Positions 1-8,454 of a stretch of 64,000 nucleotides of DNA are shown here, piece after piece. Position 1 is the stretch's first letter; each line of letters starts with the position of its first letter. The translations under genes were made by a program, and so were the position numbers. This DNA comes from Candidatus Gastranaerophilales bacterium (GTDB lineage: Bacteria > Cyanobacteriota > Vampirovibrionia > Gastranaerophilales > Gastranaerophilaceae): contig CALVEA010000003.1 of the NCBI GenBank assembly GCA_944326455.1, positions 62,001 through 126,000 on the forward strand, read 5' to 3'. The notes beneath the pieces were generated by a model, which was not told where the DNA came from, ran no database searches, and saw nothing but the letters and a program-made list of their open reading frames with translations.

Positions 1-640
1 CATCCGAAAAAATTTCTTTAACAGTTTGAATTAATTCTCCCTGCCCGTTGGTTTTTAAAACAGTTTTTCCATTATTTTTTAATTCAAAACCAATTTCAGG
101 ATGAGCAAGTGCAATTGATTGGATAAATTCATTTATATATGAAAACTCTGTTTTGGCAGATTTTAAAAATTTAAGTCTGGCAGGAAGATTATAAAACAAA
201 TCTTTAATTTCCATAATAGTCCCAACCGCACACCCTGTTTGGGATTTTTTCACTTCGGAATTCTGACATTCAACCTTTGTGCCGTAGTCAAAGTCAGAGG
301 TTCGCGTTATACAAGTAAGTTTTGATATCGAAATAATACTTGCAAGTGCTTCTCCTCTAAATCCCATTGTATGAATGTCAAACAAATCCTCCGCAGATTG
401 AATTTTGCTGGTTGCATGCTTAGAAAAAGCCAAAATAATATCATCAGGATGAATCCCTGAACCATTATCAGCCACACGCAAATCTCTGCACTCGTTTGCA
501 GCCTCCACACTTATCTTGGAAGCCCCAGCATCAATTGAATTCTCAACAAGCTCCTTCACAACGGAAAAAGGTCTTTCTATAACTTCACCCGCAGCTATCT
601 GGTTAATAACATTTTTTGAAAGTTGAACGATTCTCCCCAT
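1..640 (-). CDS. mutL: DNA mismatch repair protein MutL, N-terminal part (cut by window edge)
   Basis: Reading the minus strand from the ATG at 640 gives 213 codons without a stop, so the 3' part lies outside the window. The translation has the GHKL ATPase motifs of MutL: KELVENSIDAGA with the catalytic Glu near residue 30 and Asn 34, DNGSGI near 58-63, and GFRGEAL at 93-99. MutL couples mismatch recognition by MutS to strand incision and uses ATP-driven dimerisation of this N-terminal domain. Whether the C-terminal endonuclease domain is present cannot be seen. The next gene on the right is transcribed away from it, so 641-750 holds both upstream regions. Confidence 0.97.
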   Translation of the reverse strand, partial: MGRIVQLSKNVINQIAAGEVIERPFSVVKELVENSIDAGASKISVEAANECRDLRVADNGSGIHPDDIILAFSKHATSKIQSAEDLFDIHTMGFRGEALASIISISKLTCITRTSDFDYGTKVECQNSEVKKSQTGCAVGTIMEIKDLFYNLPARLKFLKSAKTEFSYINEFIQSIALAHPEIGFELKNNGKTVLKTNGQGELIQTVKEIFSD

Positions 641-749
641 AAATTCATTATACCAGAAAACCGCAAAAGAGGTTTTATAAACTTTTGTAAAACATCCTTT
701 TAAAAGGTTTTGTTGACTATCTCATATTGTTATTCTACTATATAGAAAA

Positions 750-900
750 TTCATATATAGGGAAACTACGGTGAAAATCCGTGACTGTGCCGCAGCCGTT
801 ATAGCCGGAATGCCTGAGATTTAAACAATACTTCGGAACAAAGTATTGTTAATATTTTGGAGTTGGAATAATAGGCAGAGCGGCAAAATAAAAGGAAGTT
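750..900 (+). promoter_or_regulatory. Cobalamin (B12) riboswitch-like leader
   Basis: The core at 758-818 carries the conserved run of the cobalamin aptamer: GGGAA, then GGTGAAAATCC, GACTGTGCCGC, and a B12-box-like AGCCGGAATGCCTG. A hairpin with arms AACAATACTT/AAGTATTGTT follows (about 824-850). GCCGC in the presumed L5 loop (789-793) can pair with GCGGC at 880-884, just ahead of the Shine-Dalgarno AAGGAAG (892-898). That is the L5-L13 kissing interaction by which known B12 riboswitches close the ribosome binding site, so translational repression by a cobalamin is inferred. It appears to be a short aptamer variant. Confidence 0.75.
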
Positions 901-904
901 AGTA

Positions 905-1594
905 TTGCCGAATTCTGTTCAAAACATAAACAAAGTTAATGCAGGAACTTGTCCGCATGGACTGGCTCCGGGGGCTTGTCCCATCTGCTCGAAAATGGGC
1001 GGAGGAGGAGGCAGGGTAGGTGAACGCCCGCAAAAGCCCGGGGAAATGAGTTATCACCAATGCGCAATGATTGGCGCAATGATGAGAGCAAGAGAACATC
1101 GGATTGAAGCCCATGAACAGAATCTTGAAAAGCATCTGGAAGCACTAAAAAATTTTGAAAGCACAATGGCTAAACTCTCTGAAAATATGATTGAGTTTGC
1201 AGAACGAATTTCAAACAATATACTTCTTAAACCGGCGGCTCTTATTATAAAAAACATTGGAGTTCCTATTGTAAATTTTATACGAAATCTTCCGCTCATT
1301 GCCGCAAATATAACCGAAAGATTCATTGCAATAAAGGAAAAATTTGCAGACATTACAGACAAATTAACCGCGATTTTTGGTGAAGCTAAAGCTTTTATTG
1401 AGAAAAAAGTTTCTGAATTAATAAGTACAGTAAAATCAAAATTCGAAGGATTGTTTAAAATTCTTAAGCGCAATAATACAGATGATGAAGATACCAAAAT
1501 TGACGATGATAAAAGAATATTTAACCTAAAAACCATACTACACAAATTAAGACGAAAGAAGAAAAAAGATGAACGCAGTACCGAGGATAGATAA
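905..1594 (+). CDS. Riboswitch-controlled protein with CPHG...CPIC motif
   Basis: The start is a TTG at 905 with Shine-Dalgarno AAGGAAG seven bases upstream; no ATG gives the Cys motif. The 229-residue protein begins with a compact CPHGLAPGACPIC element (two CP pairs and a His, residues about 16-28) followed by a glycine run, which looks like a small metal- or cofactor-binding knuckle. After that comes an amphipathic helical stretch rich in Ala/Ile/Lys (about 60-190) and a very basic/acidic tail ending in KLRRKKKKDERS. I do not recognise the family. Control by a cobalamin-type riboswitch suggests a role linked to corrinoid or cobalt supply, but that is inference. It overlaps the next gene by 26 bases. 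Confidence 0.7.
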   Translation: MPNSVQNINKVNAGTCPHGLAPGACPICSKMGGGGGRVGERPQKPGEMSYHQCAMIGAMMRAREHRIEAHEQNLEKHLEALKNFESTMAKLSENMIEFAERISNNILLKPAALIIKNIGVPIVNFIRNLPLIAANITERFIAIKEKFADITDKLTAIFGEAKAFIEKKVSELISTVKSKFEGLFKILKRNNTDDEDTKIDDDKRIFNLKTILHKLRRKKKKDERSTEDR

Positions 1595-3065
1595 CGATTC
1601 CGAATCAAGACGCATGCAGCGTAATATGACCGACACTCAAAAACGTAATACAAATAACAACAAAGAAGGTAAGATTATTAATGCTTTTGTCAAAGATCCA
1701 TTACTTTCTTTGGATGAAACATTAGACACTCTTGTAATTTCTGAAACTCAGATAGATTTACCCCAAAAAGTCTTTGAAAAAGAGGAAAAGAAAAACACCG
1801 CACTTCTTCCTATATGTGCAGCAACTACCGGCGTTATGGCTTTGTTAGGCGGATTTACTTATATGGTAAAAAGTTTTTCAAAAAACAAATTGGAATCCAC
1901 TAAAGAATACCTGCTTCCCGGAATTACAAGAAACCATTGTATAAATAACGAAGTGCATCAGAGTATTTTTAGTATGATTCAATCCCCAAACAGAAAAACC
2001 ATTCTTGCAGCTCTAGGAGTTATTGTATTGGGTTCCATGGCTTTTGCCGGCAAAACTTTTATCGACGGATTTAAAGAAGTTTGGGTTAAGAGACGAGAAG
2101 CTGATATACAAAAAAACTTACAAGAAAATCTCATAGCCGTTGAAACACAAGCTTTCGCCGGCAAAAATCAAATAATAAGAAGCCAGCTTTCTTCTAAAGC
2201 GAAAATTTTTGCAACAGAGTTAAACAATTTGTCTTTTAAAAGTAAAAATAATAGCCCAGAAAAAAAATCCGATAATAGCTTATTAACAGCCATCGCTTTG
2301 GGAATAATGACTATTAGCGGAATTTTGGCGCTTGGATACTTCTCCATGAAAAATATAAGAAAAAGTGAAGAGTTGTTAAAAAAAGGAATTGAAAACACAA
2401 AGTCAGGACTTGATAATATAATTAAAGCCTTTAATGAAAGCAAAGAAATAGCTCCGATACAAAACCATGAAGGAAAAACCCTAACCGGCAAAGATGCGTA
2501 TAAACATATAATTGAAAATATGCTGGAATCTATTTATGCTAAACCTGCAGAAATTGAAGAATATGTAAGTAAAATGAACCTGCCAGCCGAAGAAAAAGAA
2601 GAGTTTGTAAAATACCTTAAATCTTATATGAATCAGGCAACAGAAAAAGTTAACAGTGCAATAGGCGGTTCCGGAAGAAACAAGATAACCTATTTTTCTC
2701 ACGTAAATGATTATTTATCTTTCTTTTATGATTGGCTCATGAACCCTAAAAACCCTCAGTTTAAGAACCTGTTTTTCGGAATTGCCGGAGTCTCCGCATT
2801 AGCCTACGGAGGCAAAGCTCTGGCTGAAGCTGTTAAAGAGGTTCAGGTAAAAAAATACTCGGCAGATATTGAACTTAATCTCCAAAAAAGGCTTGTATCT
2901 ACAGAACTAAGAAACTTTAAGGCAAAAAAAGAATCTTTGATTGAACCTTTGTGCGATGAATTTATGAAACAAAAAGAAAACGGTAAATCCCCTGAAGAAT
3001 TGAAGATTATGGCAGATAATATTCTGTTTGAGATTAAAAACGGTCCGCCGTTTGTTTATTCATAG
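1569..3065 (+). CDS. Membrane protein with internal duplication, riboswitch operon
   Basis: The 498-residue protein overlaps the upstream gene and presumably shares its riboswitch transcript. Hydrophobic segments lie near residues 78-95, 145-160, 238-258 and 405-420. Two copies of one unit are visible: about 145-215 (LGSMAFAGKTFIDGFKEVWV, then KRREADIQKNLQENL) and about 405-475 (SALAYGGKALAEAVKEVQV, then KKYSADIELNLQKRL). Each has a membrane segment followed by a charged helix. There is no signal peptide and no family I recognise. The start at 1569 has only a weak ribosome site (GAAAG), so translational coupling is likely; Met codons at 1614 and 1626 are alternative starts. Confidence 0.7.
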   Translation: MNAVPRIDNDSESRRMQRNMTDTQKRNTNNNKEGKIINAFVKDPLLSLDETLDTLVISETQIDLPQKVFEKEEKKNTALLPICAATTGVMALLGGFTYMVKSFSKNKLESTKEYLLPGITRNHCINNEVHQSIFSMIQSPNRKTILAALGVIVLGSMAFAGKTFIDGFKEVWVKRREADIQKNLQENLIAVETQAFAGKNQIIRSQLSSKAKIFATELNNLSFKSKNNSPEKKSDNSLLTAIALGIMTISGILALGYFSMKNIRKSEELLKKGIENTKSGLDNIIKAFNESKEIAPIQNHEGKTLTGKDAYKHIIENMLESIYAKPAEIEEYVSKMNLPAEEKEEFVKYLKSYMNQATEKVNSAIGGSGRNKITYFSHVNDYLSFFYDWLMNPKNPQFKNLFFGIAGVSALAYGGKALAEAVKEVQVKKYSADIELNLQKRLVSTELRNFKAKKESLIEPLCDEFMKQKENGKSPEELKIMADNILFEIKNGPPFVYS

Positions 3066-3108
3066 TTGACTGTGCCGGTGAGTAGTAAGTAATGGTTGGG
3101 GGACGGGG

Positions 3109-3165
3109 TTAATAAGTGAATAGGTAAATAAGTAAATAAGTTAATAAGTGAATAAGTGAATAAGA
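3109..3165 (+). repeat. 8-bp tandem array, left arm of pilin cassette 1
   Basis: The stretch is built from imperfect 8-bp units of the type AAGTGAAT/AAGTAAAT/AAGTTAAT, seven or so in a row, following GGGGGACGGGG. The same unit in reverse complement lies on the other side of the pilin gene (5634-5811), and the second pilin copy has the same arrangement. It starts 40 bases after the stop codon of the upstream gene. Confidence 0.85.
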
Positions 3166-3189
3166 GGAGCTCCCTCTCCAGCTGGGAGG

Positions 3190-3330
3190 TGCTACGCACG
3201 TAGATAAATTGTCGGCAGACAAATGTAAAACTACAAGATTGAATTAAAACTACAAGTCTGCCTCTTTTAATAAAACTACAAGATTTAAGCTTGTAATAAC
3301 GCACGTAGATTAATGGTCGGCAGACATCGG
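3190..3330. repeat. Direct repeat pair containing GCACGTAGAT
   Basis: Two copies of a 26-base element beginning GCACGTAGAT and ending GTCGGCAGACA lie at about 3195-3221 and 3301-3326. Between them a short phrase 'aaaactacaag' is repeated three times. The preceding GAGGTGCTACGCACGTAG recurs with one change at 38245-38262, beside the second pilin gene. No coding sequence is visible. Confidence 0.7.
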
Positions 3331-3337
3331 CTAAACT

Positions 3338-3392
3338 AAAAAAAGCCGGGTGGGATTTGGGGAAACCTTTATATTTACCCCTCCCGCCCGGC
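3338..3392 (-). terminator. Rho-independent terminator of pilin chimera 1
   Basis: On the minus strand GCCGGGCGGGA (3392-3382) pairs with TCCCACCCGGC (3355-3345), with one G-U, and is followed by seven T. It sits directly after the stop codon of the gene ending at 3399. A related hairpin follows the second copy. Confidence 0.85.
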
Positions 3393-3398
3393 AAAAAT

Positions 3399-5189
3399 CT
3401 ACTTAGTTGTGAAACTTTTTTCAAGCTTGCTTAAACGCTTTTCCAGCTCTTTGTTCTGTTTTTCAAGTTGTTTATTCTGCTCTTCCAATTGTTTAATTCT
3501 GTCATTAAACACCGAAAACTTAGTATCAAGCTCTTTAATCGCATTAATGAGTGCATAGAACATATCTTCCCATCTGATTCTTAAGAACCCATCCTCTCCT
3601 TTGGTAACTGCATCAGGAAAAACCTTCTGTAAATCCTGAGCCATTACACCAACACGAGGAGTTTTGTTTTCATCTTCTTTGAATGTATAGTTATAGACTT
3701 TGAGCTGCTTTATCTTATCCAACCCGCCGGAGAATACTTCTCCAACATTTTTAAGTCTGCGGTCAGAATCATTTCTGAATCCGTCGACTTGACCGTGATA
3801 AGTTGCACCCCATAATAGGTAATCCTTCTTGCCGTCTTTCTTTTCTATTCTTCTTAAATTTTTTCTTTTTCCGTTAATATATGATCTTATATATACAGAA
3901 CCGCTTGAGTCGTAGCCAAGAACTGAGATTCCTCCAACTACCAGATCTCCCGGGATATAAACCATATCAGAGGCTGTACCAAGGACAATTTGGTTTGTTC
4001 TGGTAGTCTTAGTTCCTCTGCCAATGGCTGTAGAGTTCACATAAGAGGCATTGGCTTCTGTACCTATTGCAATTGAATTTGTAGAAGAGGCGTAAGTATT
4101 ACTGGCATATCCGGAATCTACATTCATTGATGTGTTTGAAGTTCCGCCGATAGCTATTGAGAAATTTCCGCTCGCACGACTGGTGGCTCCTATTGCTATA
4201 GACCCCGTACCTGCAGCGGTAGTCGCTCGAGCACCATACTTGCCGCCAATAGCGATTGCGTCGGATTTATTAGCTACGGCATTATACCCTATTGCTATTG
4301 CCCTTGATATAACTCCGCTGCCTGATGTATAGCTATTATACCCAATTGCGACTGAATTTGACTGTCCGGCTCTTGCAGCACGACCCAATGCTGTTGCATT
4401 GTTCCCGCTTGCATTTGTACCATAACCCAATGCGGTTGTATAATATCCGCTTGCATTGGCAAATCTTCCCAACGCTGTTGCAGAACTACCGCTTGCATTG
4501 GCAGCATCACCCAACGCGATTGCATCAGTTCCGCTTGCATTAGCAGAATAACCCAATGCGGTTGCATAAGAGCCACTTGCATTAGCAGAATAACCCAATG
4601 CGGTTGCATAAGAGCCACTTGCCTTGGCAGAATAACCCAACGCAGTTGCATAATCTTTGCTTGCCTTGGCAGAATAACCCAACGCAGTTGCACAAAGGTT
4701 GCTTGCATTGGCAGAAACACCTAACGCAGTTGCATAATATCCGCTTGCCTTGGCATTATTACCCAATGCAATTGAACTACTTCCACCGGCATCTGATTTA
4801 TATCCTATTCCGATACTGTTAGCAGAAACATCTCCTGAATTACTTTCTGATATTTTGATACCATAATTCTTTGATATAACATTCATTACATTAGAACTGC
4901 CGCTTGTTCCCAATGCTATTTGCGGCTCTGAATTTGAGGATTCTATATAAAATTTCGACTTGCCTGCGTTTGCCGGTAGGGTACTTGCTCCGACCATAGC
5001 GCTTTTATTCTGGTTTCCATCCGGATTGTATGTAATAGACCCACCAAGACCTGCATACATCCAGGGGCTTCCGCCTTCGGCGTCTCTCATCATCTTTTTG
5101 CTCACCATTGGTGCTGATGCTGCAGCTATTATTGCCACTATCAACAGCACTATCATCATTTCCATCAAGGAAAATCCGCGTTGTTTCAT
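3399..5189 (-). CDS. Prepilin-type / YadA-head / S74-chaperone chimeric surface protein, copy 1
   Basis: The 596-residue product joins three modules. Residues 1-30 are a type III signal of type IV prepilins: MKQRG then FSLMEMM, with cleavage expected between Gly5 and Phe6 and the canonical Glu at mature position 5. Residues about 100-400 hold some 18 repeats of 14 residues of the form ATALGYSANASGSY, the left-handed beta-roll of YadA/Hia-type trimeric heads. The end is a peptidase S74 (intramolecular chaperone) domain with SDRRLK: Ser475 and Lys480 match the self-cleavage dyad spacing. A coiled coil (about 560-590, LEEQNKQLEKQ) closes it. I infer a membrane- or pilus-anchored trimeric adhesin matured by PilD (50989-51879) and S74 cleavage. 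A near-identical-ended paralogue lies at 38319-40100. Confidence 0.92.
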   Translation of the reverse strand: MKQRGFSLMEMMIVLLIVAIIAAASAPMVSKKMMRDAEGGSPWMYAGLGGSITYNPDGNQNKSAMVGASTLPANAGKSKFYIESSNSEPQIALGTSGSSNVMNVISKNYGIKISESNSGDVSANSIGIGYKSDAGGSSSIALGNNAKASGYYATALGVSANASNLCATALGYSAKASKDYATALGYSAKASGSYATALGYSANASGSYATALGYSANASGTDAIALGDAANASGSSATALGRFANASGYYTTALGYGTNASGNNATALGRAARAGQSNSVAIGYNSYTSGSGVISRAIAIGYNAVANKSDAIAIGGKYGARATTAAGTGSIAIGATSRASGNFSIAIGGTSNTSMNVDSGYASNTYASSTNSIAIGTEANASYVNSTAIGRGTKTTRTNQIVLGTASDMVYIPGDLVVGGISVLGYDSSGSVYIRSYINGKRKNLRRIEKKDGKKDYLLWGATYHGQVDGFRNDSDRRLKNVGEVFSGGLDKIKQLKVYNYTFKEDENKTPRVGVMAQDLQKVFPDAVTKGEDGFLRIRWEDMFYALINAIKELDTKFSVFNDRIKQLEEQNKQLEKQNKELEKRLSKLEKSFTTK

Positions 5190-5263
5190 AAGTCCTCGCT
5201 TTCAAGACCGGATTTTGAAGAATTACCTCAAACCCGCGTTATATCTGCTCTAATATCAATCTT

Positions 5264-5287
5264 GCAACACAATTACTATTGTGTTGC
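5264..5287. promoter_or_regulatory. Perfect palindrome upstream of pilin chimera 1
   Basis: GCAACACAAT and ATTGTGTTGC form 10-bp inverted arms around TACT, about 75 bases before the ATG. A second, imperfect version (CAACACAAT...ATTATGTTG) sits at 5474-5495. Both are conserved before copy 2, so they are candidate operator sites or transcript hairpins. The strand of action is presumed to be that of the pilin gene. Confidence 0.7.
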
Positions 5288-5473
5288 AGGGTGGGGTAAA
5301 TATATGACAGGAAGCGGGTTTTAGAAACGACATGATAAGAATATAAATTTACCCCCGAAACGATAGCGAAAGGCGCAGCTGAAGCGTGTTTGAGGGAATA
5401 ATTTCTCCCCTCAAACCCTTATAATTTCATACTCTGTACAAACCAGTCATAGTGTGATATTATGGTAATAATA

Positions 5474-5495
5474 CAACACAATAGTAATTATGTTG
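5474..5495. promoter_or_regulatory. Imperfect palindrome, distal site of pilin leader 1
   Basis: CAACACAAT AGTA ATTATGTTG has one mismatch between arms and shares its arm sequence with the proximal palindrome at 5264-5287. It lies about 285 bases from the start codon, in a stretch (about 5430-5510) that is nearly identical before copy 2. It is probably the promoter-proximal copy of a paired regulatory site. Confidence 0.55.
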
Positions 5496-5633
5496 CACAA
5501 ATTGTGTAAACTCAGATTTTTAGGCTATTGCAGGTTGGTTTATATTAGAACAACGGATTATTCCCCATCCTGATTCCTCAGCTCACAGGAGCTCGCAAAG
5601 GAATCCTTCCCTCCTCGCCGGAGGTGGAGCACC

Positions 5634-5811
5634 TCTTATTAACTTATTAACTTAATCACCTAATCACTAGTCATCAATTGCCCCCCACCCCAACCCTCCC
5701 CAAACTGGGGAGGGTGGAAAGCTTATTCACTTATTTACTTAATCACTTATTTACTTATTTACTTAATCACTCAGTCACTCAGTCACTTAATCACTTAATC
5801 ACCAGTCACTA
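5634..5811 (-). repeat. 8-bp tandem arrays, right arm of pilin cassette 1 (inverted)
   Basis: Two runs, 5634-5670 and 5722-5811, consist of units such as CACTTAAT, CACTTATT and CACTCAGT, which are the reverse complement of the left-arm units. A GC-rich phrase (CCCCAAACTGGGGAGGG) separates them. The array reaches the stop codon of comM: the last unit contributes the TAG. The reverse complement matches the array at 37881-37978 over about 40 bases. Confidence 0.85.
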
Positions 5812-7323
5812 ACCCCTATATTGCAAAGCTTGGGTTAAGTGTTCTTTTTTTATATCTTTTTCTCCGCTAAGATCCGCAATCGTACGTGCAATTTTTAGTA
5901 TTCGGTTATACTTTCTTCCTGATAGTTGGTAGATTTGTGCGGCTTGCTTCATTATTCCTTCTGAGTCTTTATCCAGTTTGCAATATTTTTTTACCATCTG
6001 AGAACTGAGTTCGGAATTAGTAAAAATCCCATCCTCTTTATAGCGTTCAGCTTGGATTTTTCTCGCTTTAATAACCCGTTCTCTTATTTTAGATGATGGT
6101 TCTGCTTCTGTTTTTATATTAACAAGTTCATCTGTAGAAAGCCGCGGAACATTTATTATTAAATCAATTCTGTCCAGCAGCGGACCGGAAAGTCTTGCTT
6201 GGTAACGTTTTACTTGGATATCAGTACAGGTGCATTGTTTCTCTTTATCTCCTAAATACCCGCATGGACAAGGGTTCATAGCCCCGATTAAAATAAATTT
6301 ACAAGGATACTTAATAGTTGATTTTGCTCTGGATATAACGACTTCGCCATCTTCAAGAGGTTGTCTTAATACTTCTAACACTTGTCTTGGAAATTCTACC
6401 ATTTCATCCAAAAATAACACACCACGATGCGCAAGTGTTATTTCTCCTGGTTTTGGATTCGTCCCGCCGCCTATAATCCCGTTAGGGGAAGCAGTGTGAT
6501 GGACAGAACGGTACGGACGTTTTGTCATTAAAGGTTCATCCGGAGTTAAAAGTCCGCTTATACTGTATATTTTAGTAAGCTCAAGCGCTTCTTGTAATTC
6601 AAGGGGCGGAAGAATAGATGCCATGCATTTTGCCATCATTGTTTTACCGGAGCCGGGCGAGCCTGTCATTAAAACATTATGTCCGCCGGCAGCTGCAATT
6701 TCTAATGCTTTTTTAGCCTTCTGTTGACCTTTTACGTCTTTAAAATCGTGCAAATAATCAACAAAAGCATTTTCTTCCAGATATTTATGAATATCAACTC
6801 GGGTTTCTTTAATAGGTGAGTCTGAAAAATGCGAAACTATTTCCCGTAAATCTTTTGCGCCGTATACTTTTATACCTTCCGCCAATGCGGCTTCTTTAGC
6901 ATTTTCATAAGGCACAAAAACGGTATCTACACCGTTTTCTTTTAGACCCGTTACCAGAGGAAGCACTCCATTAATTTTTCTCAAAGAACCGTCAAGAGAT
7001 AATTCGCCCAGAAATGCCATTTTATCGTTTTCAGGGATTTCAATACCTTCTTCCTTTAATATACCGATAGCTATAGGCAAGTCAAAGTTTGTACCTTCTT
7101 TCCTTATATCAGCAGGAGCCAGATTTACAACAACTCTCCCCGTCGGGAAAGTGAACCCGGAATTCTTTATAGCAGAGCGAACTCTTTCCTTAGCTTCTGA
7201 GACAGCACTGTCAGGAAGTCCGACGATACTCATATTTGGCAGAGAATTGATAACATCTACTTCCGCTTCTATCTTGAACGCATTAATTCCAACCGTAGTT
7301 GCTGTAATTGCTTTTGTGACCAT
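5809..7323 (-). CDS. comM: ComM/YifB family Mg-chelatase-like AAA+ ATPase
   Basis: The 504-residue protein has the full family architecture. An N-terminal Lon-like ChlI domain (about 1-165) is followed by the AAA+ module with Walker A GSPGSGKT near 220 and Walker B GVLFLDEM, then the Cys-containing NPCPCGYLGD loop and the C-terminal Mg_chelatase_C part ending QALQYRG. ComM is a hexameric helicase that promotes branch migration during integration of transformed DNA; YifB relatives are widespread. The ATG at 7323 agrees with family N-termini (MVTKAITATTVGINAF). Its stop codon is inside the 8-bp repeat array of the pilin cassette, so the array abuts the gene. Confidence 0.95.
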   Translation of the reverse strand: MVTKAITATTVGINAFKIEAEVDVINSLPNMSIVGLPDSAVSEAKERVRSAIKNSGFTFPTGRVVVNLAPADIRKEGTNFDLPIAIGILKEEGIEIPENDKMAFLGELSLDGSLRKINGVLPLVTGLKENGVDTVFVPYENAKEAALAEGIKVYGAKDLREIVSHFSDSPIKETRVDIHKYLEENAFVDYLHDFKDVKGQQKAKKALEIAAAGGHNVLMTGSPGSGKTMMAKCMASILPPLELQEALELTKIYSISGLLTPDEPLMTKRPYRSVHHTASPNGIIGGGTNPKPGEITLAHRGVLFLDEMVEFPRQVLEVLRQPLEDGEVVISRAKSTIKYPCKFILIGAMNPCPCGYLGDKEKQCTCTDIQVKRYQARLSGPLLDRIDLIINVPRLSTDELVNIKTEAEPSSKIRERVIKARKIQAERYKEDGIFTNSELSSQMVKKYCKLDKDSEGIMKQAAQIYQLSGRKYNRILKIARTIADLSGEKDIKKEHLTQALQYRG

Positions 7324-7343
7324 ACAACTATTATATTATAAAA

Positions 7344-7595
7344 TTACGAGTCAGGAAGCATTGAAGAAATTTCGGCAACAATTCTTGCTATATCCGGGCC
7401 GCCAAATATAGCTTCTAAAATAAGTCCGGCATTTATTATAGTAGTTTCTCTGTATTCCATTGTATCAATATCAATGATATTAAATTCAACATAATCATCG
7501 CCGACATAGGTGATTTTACCATATTCAGCCCCTGTCGCCCATCTTAAAAATACGTACTTTTGTTCAAAGATTTTTAGTCTGTTGATTAATCTCAT
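7344..7595 (-). CDS. Small conserved-looking protein, possible SH3/Sm-like barrel
   Basis: The 83-residue protein lies 20 bases upstream of comM on the same strand, so co-transcription is likely. It begins MRLINRLKIFEQKYVFLRW and has alternating beta-type segments (GAEYGKITYVGDDYVEFNIID, TMEYRETTIINAGLILEAI) typical of a small barrel. It lacks Cys, a signal peptide or membrane segments. I do not recognise a named family; the fold guess rests only on the pattern of strands. Confidence 0.7.
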   Translation of the reverse strand: MRLINRLKIFEQKYVFLRWATGAEYGKITYVGDDYVEFNIIDIDTMEYRETTIINAGLILEAIFGGPDIARIVAEISSMLPDS

Positions 7596-7775
7596 TTAAA
7601 TAACTACCTTCGCCTGTGTATATATTATTCTTAGTCCTGAAATTTAAAAAGTCAAATAAGTCAGATTTTTGAAACCGGAATAAACTCTCCTTATAATTAT
7701 ACTATACCACAATTCTATGGATTTCTCAAACTCTTAAGAATTATTTAATATTCTTCTGATATATGATAGAATTGT

Positions 7776-7787
7776 TTTGTATACAAA
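7776..7787. promoter_or_regulatory. 12-bp palindrome before rubrerythrin
   Basis: TTTGTATACAAA is a perfect palindrome 15 bases ahead of the rubrerythrin ATG, just downstream of a possible -10 (TATGAT, 7762-7767). The position suits an operator for a repressor, for example a peroxide or redox sensor, but the sequence is not a clear PerR or Fur box. Confidence 0.4.
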
Positions 7788-7802
7788 TATGGAGGCTGGA
7801 TA

Positions 7803-8342
7803 ATGAATCTAAAAGGAACAAAGACTGAAAAGAATTTATGGACTGCTTTTGCCGGAGAATCTCAAGCTCGTAATAAATACACATATTACGCTTCCCAGGC
7901 AAAAAAAGACGGGTTTGTCCAAATCAGCAAGATTTTTGAAGAAACCGCAAACAACGAAAAAGAACACGCTAAAATATGGTTTAAATACCTTCATGAAGGA
8001 AAAATTCCTGAGACAATTGTAAATCTAAAAGATGCAGCCGAAGGTGAAAACTACGAATGGACCGATATGTATGCAACCTTTGCAAAAGATGCCAGAGAAG
8101 AAGGTTTTACTGAATTAGCAGTACTTTTTGAAATGGTTGCAAAAATTGAAAAAGAACACGAAGAACGCTATAGAAAACTCCTTGCAAATATTGAAAATGG
8201 AGAAGTTTTTAAACGCGCAGGCGAAAACACCTGGGAATGCTCTAATTGCGGACATGTATACATAGGAGAATCGGCACCTCAGCTTTGTCCTGTTTGCAAA
8301 CATCCGCAATCTTATTTCTTCTTGAAAGCCAAAAATTACTAG
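7803..8342 (+). CDS. rbr: Rubrerythrin
   Basis: The 179-residue protein has a ferritin-like diiron four-helix domain (about 1-140; ligands in [21 protein letters not shown] and [12 protein letters not shown]) followed by a rubredoxin domain with Cys146, Cys149, Cys162 and Cys165 binding one iron. Rubrerythrin reduces hydrogen peroxide with electrons from rubredoxin/NAD(P)H and is typical of anaerobes. GGAGG at 7790-7794 is a strong ribosome site. The gene has its own terminator and seems monocistronic. Confidence 0.98.
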   Translation: MNLKGTKTEKNLWTAFAGESQARNKYTYYASQAKKDGFVQISKIFEETANNEKEHAKIWFKYLHEGKIPETIVNLKDAAEGENYEWTDMYATFAKDAREEGFTELAVLFEMVAKIEKEHEERYRKLLANIENGEVFKRAGENTWECSNCGHVYIGESAPQLCPVCKHPQSYFFLKAKNY

Positions 8343-8373
8343 GGCTAATAAAATTAGAATATTTATCACTAAT

Positions 8374-8407
8374 AAAAAGAGGGTTCATTTTGTCCCTCTT
8401 TTTTTGT
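8374..8407 (+). terminator. Rho-independent terminator after rubrerythrin
   Basis: AAAAAGAGGG and CCCTCTTTTT pair around a 10-base loop and continue into a T run (8399-8405). It follows the rbr stop codon by about 30 bases. Confidence 0.9.
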
Positions 8408-8454
8408 ATTATAAGTAGGTTGAAGAAATTTATTTACAGAAGAGACTAGTCAGA

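Noticed and set aside
1054..1653. 199-codon minus-strand frame opposite the riboswitch-controlled gene
   Set aside because: Hydrophobic, low-complexity antisense translation; the plus strand has a riboswitch, ribosome site and a clear Cys motif.
3109..3165. CRISPR-like or coding repeat
   Set aside because: The 8-bp units have no spacers, and frames through the array lack starts with ribosome sites; it is a simple tandem repeat.
4132..4822. Open frames antisense or shifted to the YadA repeats (for example 4295-4720, 4325-4543, 4598-4822)
   Set aside because: They arise because 42-base repeat units keep all frames open; their translations are repeats of one low-complexity phrase and they have no ribosome sites. 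The same applies to 38831-39508.
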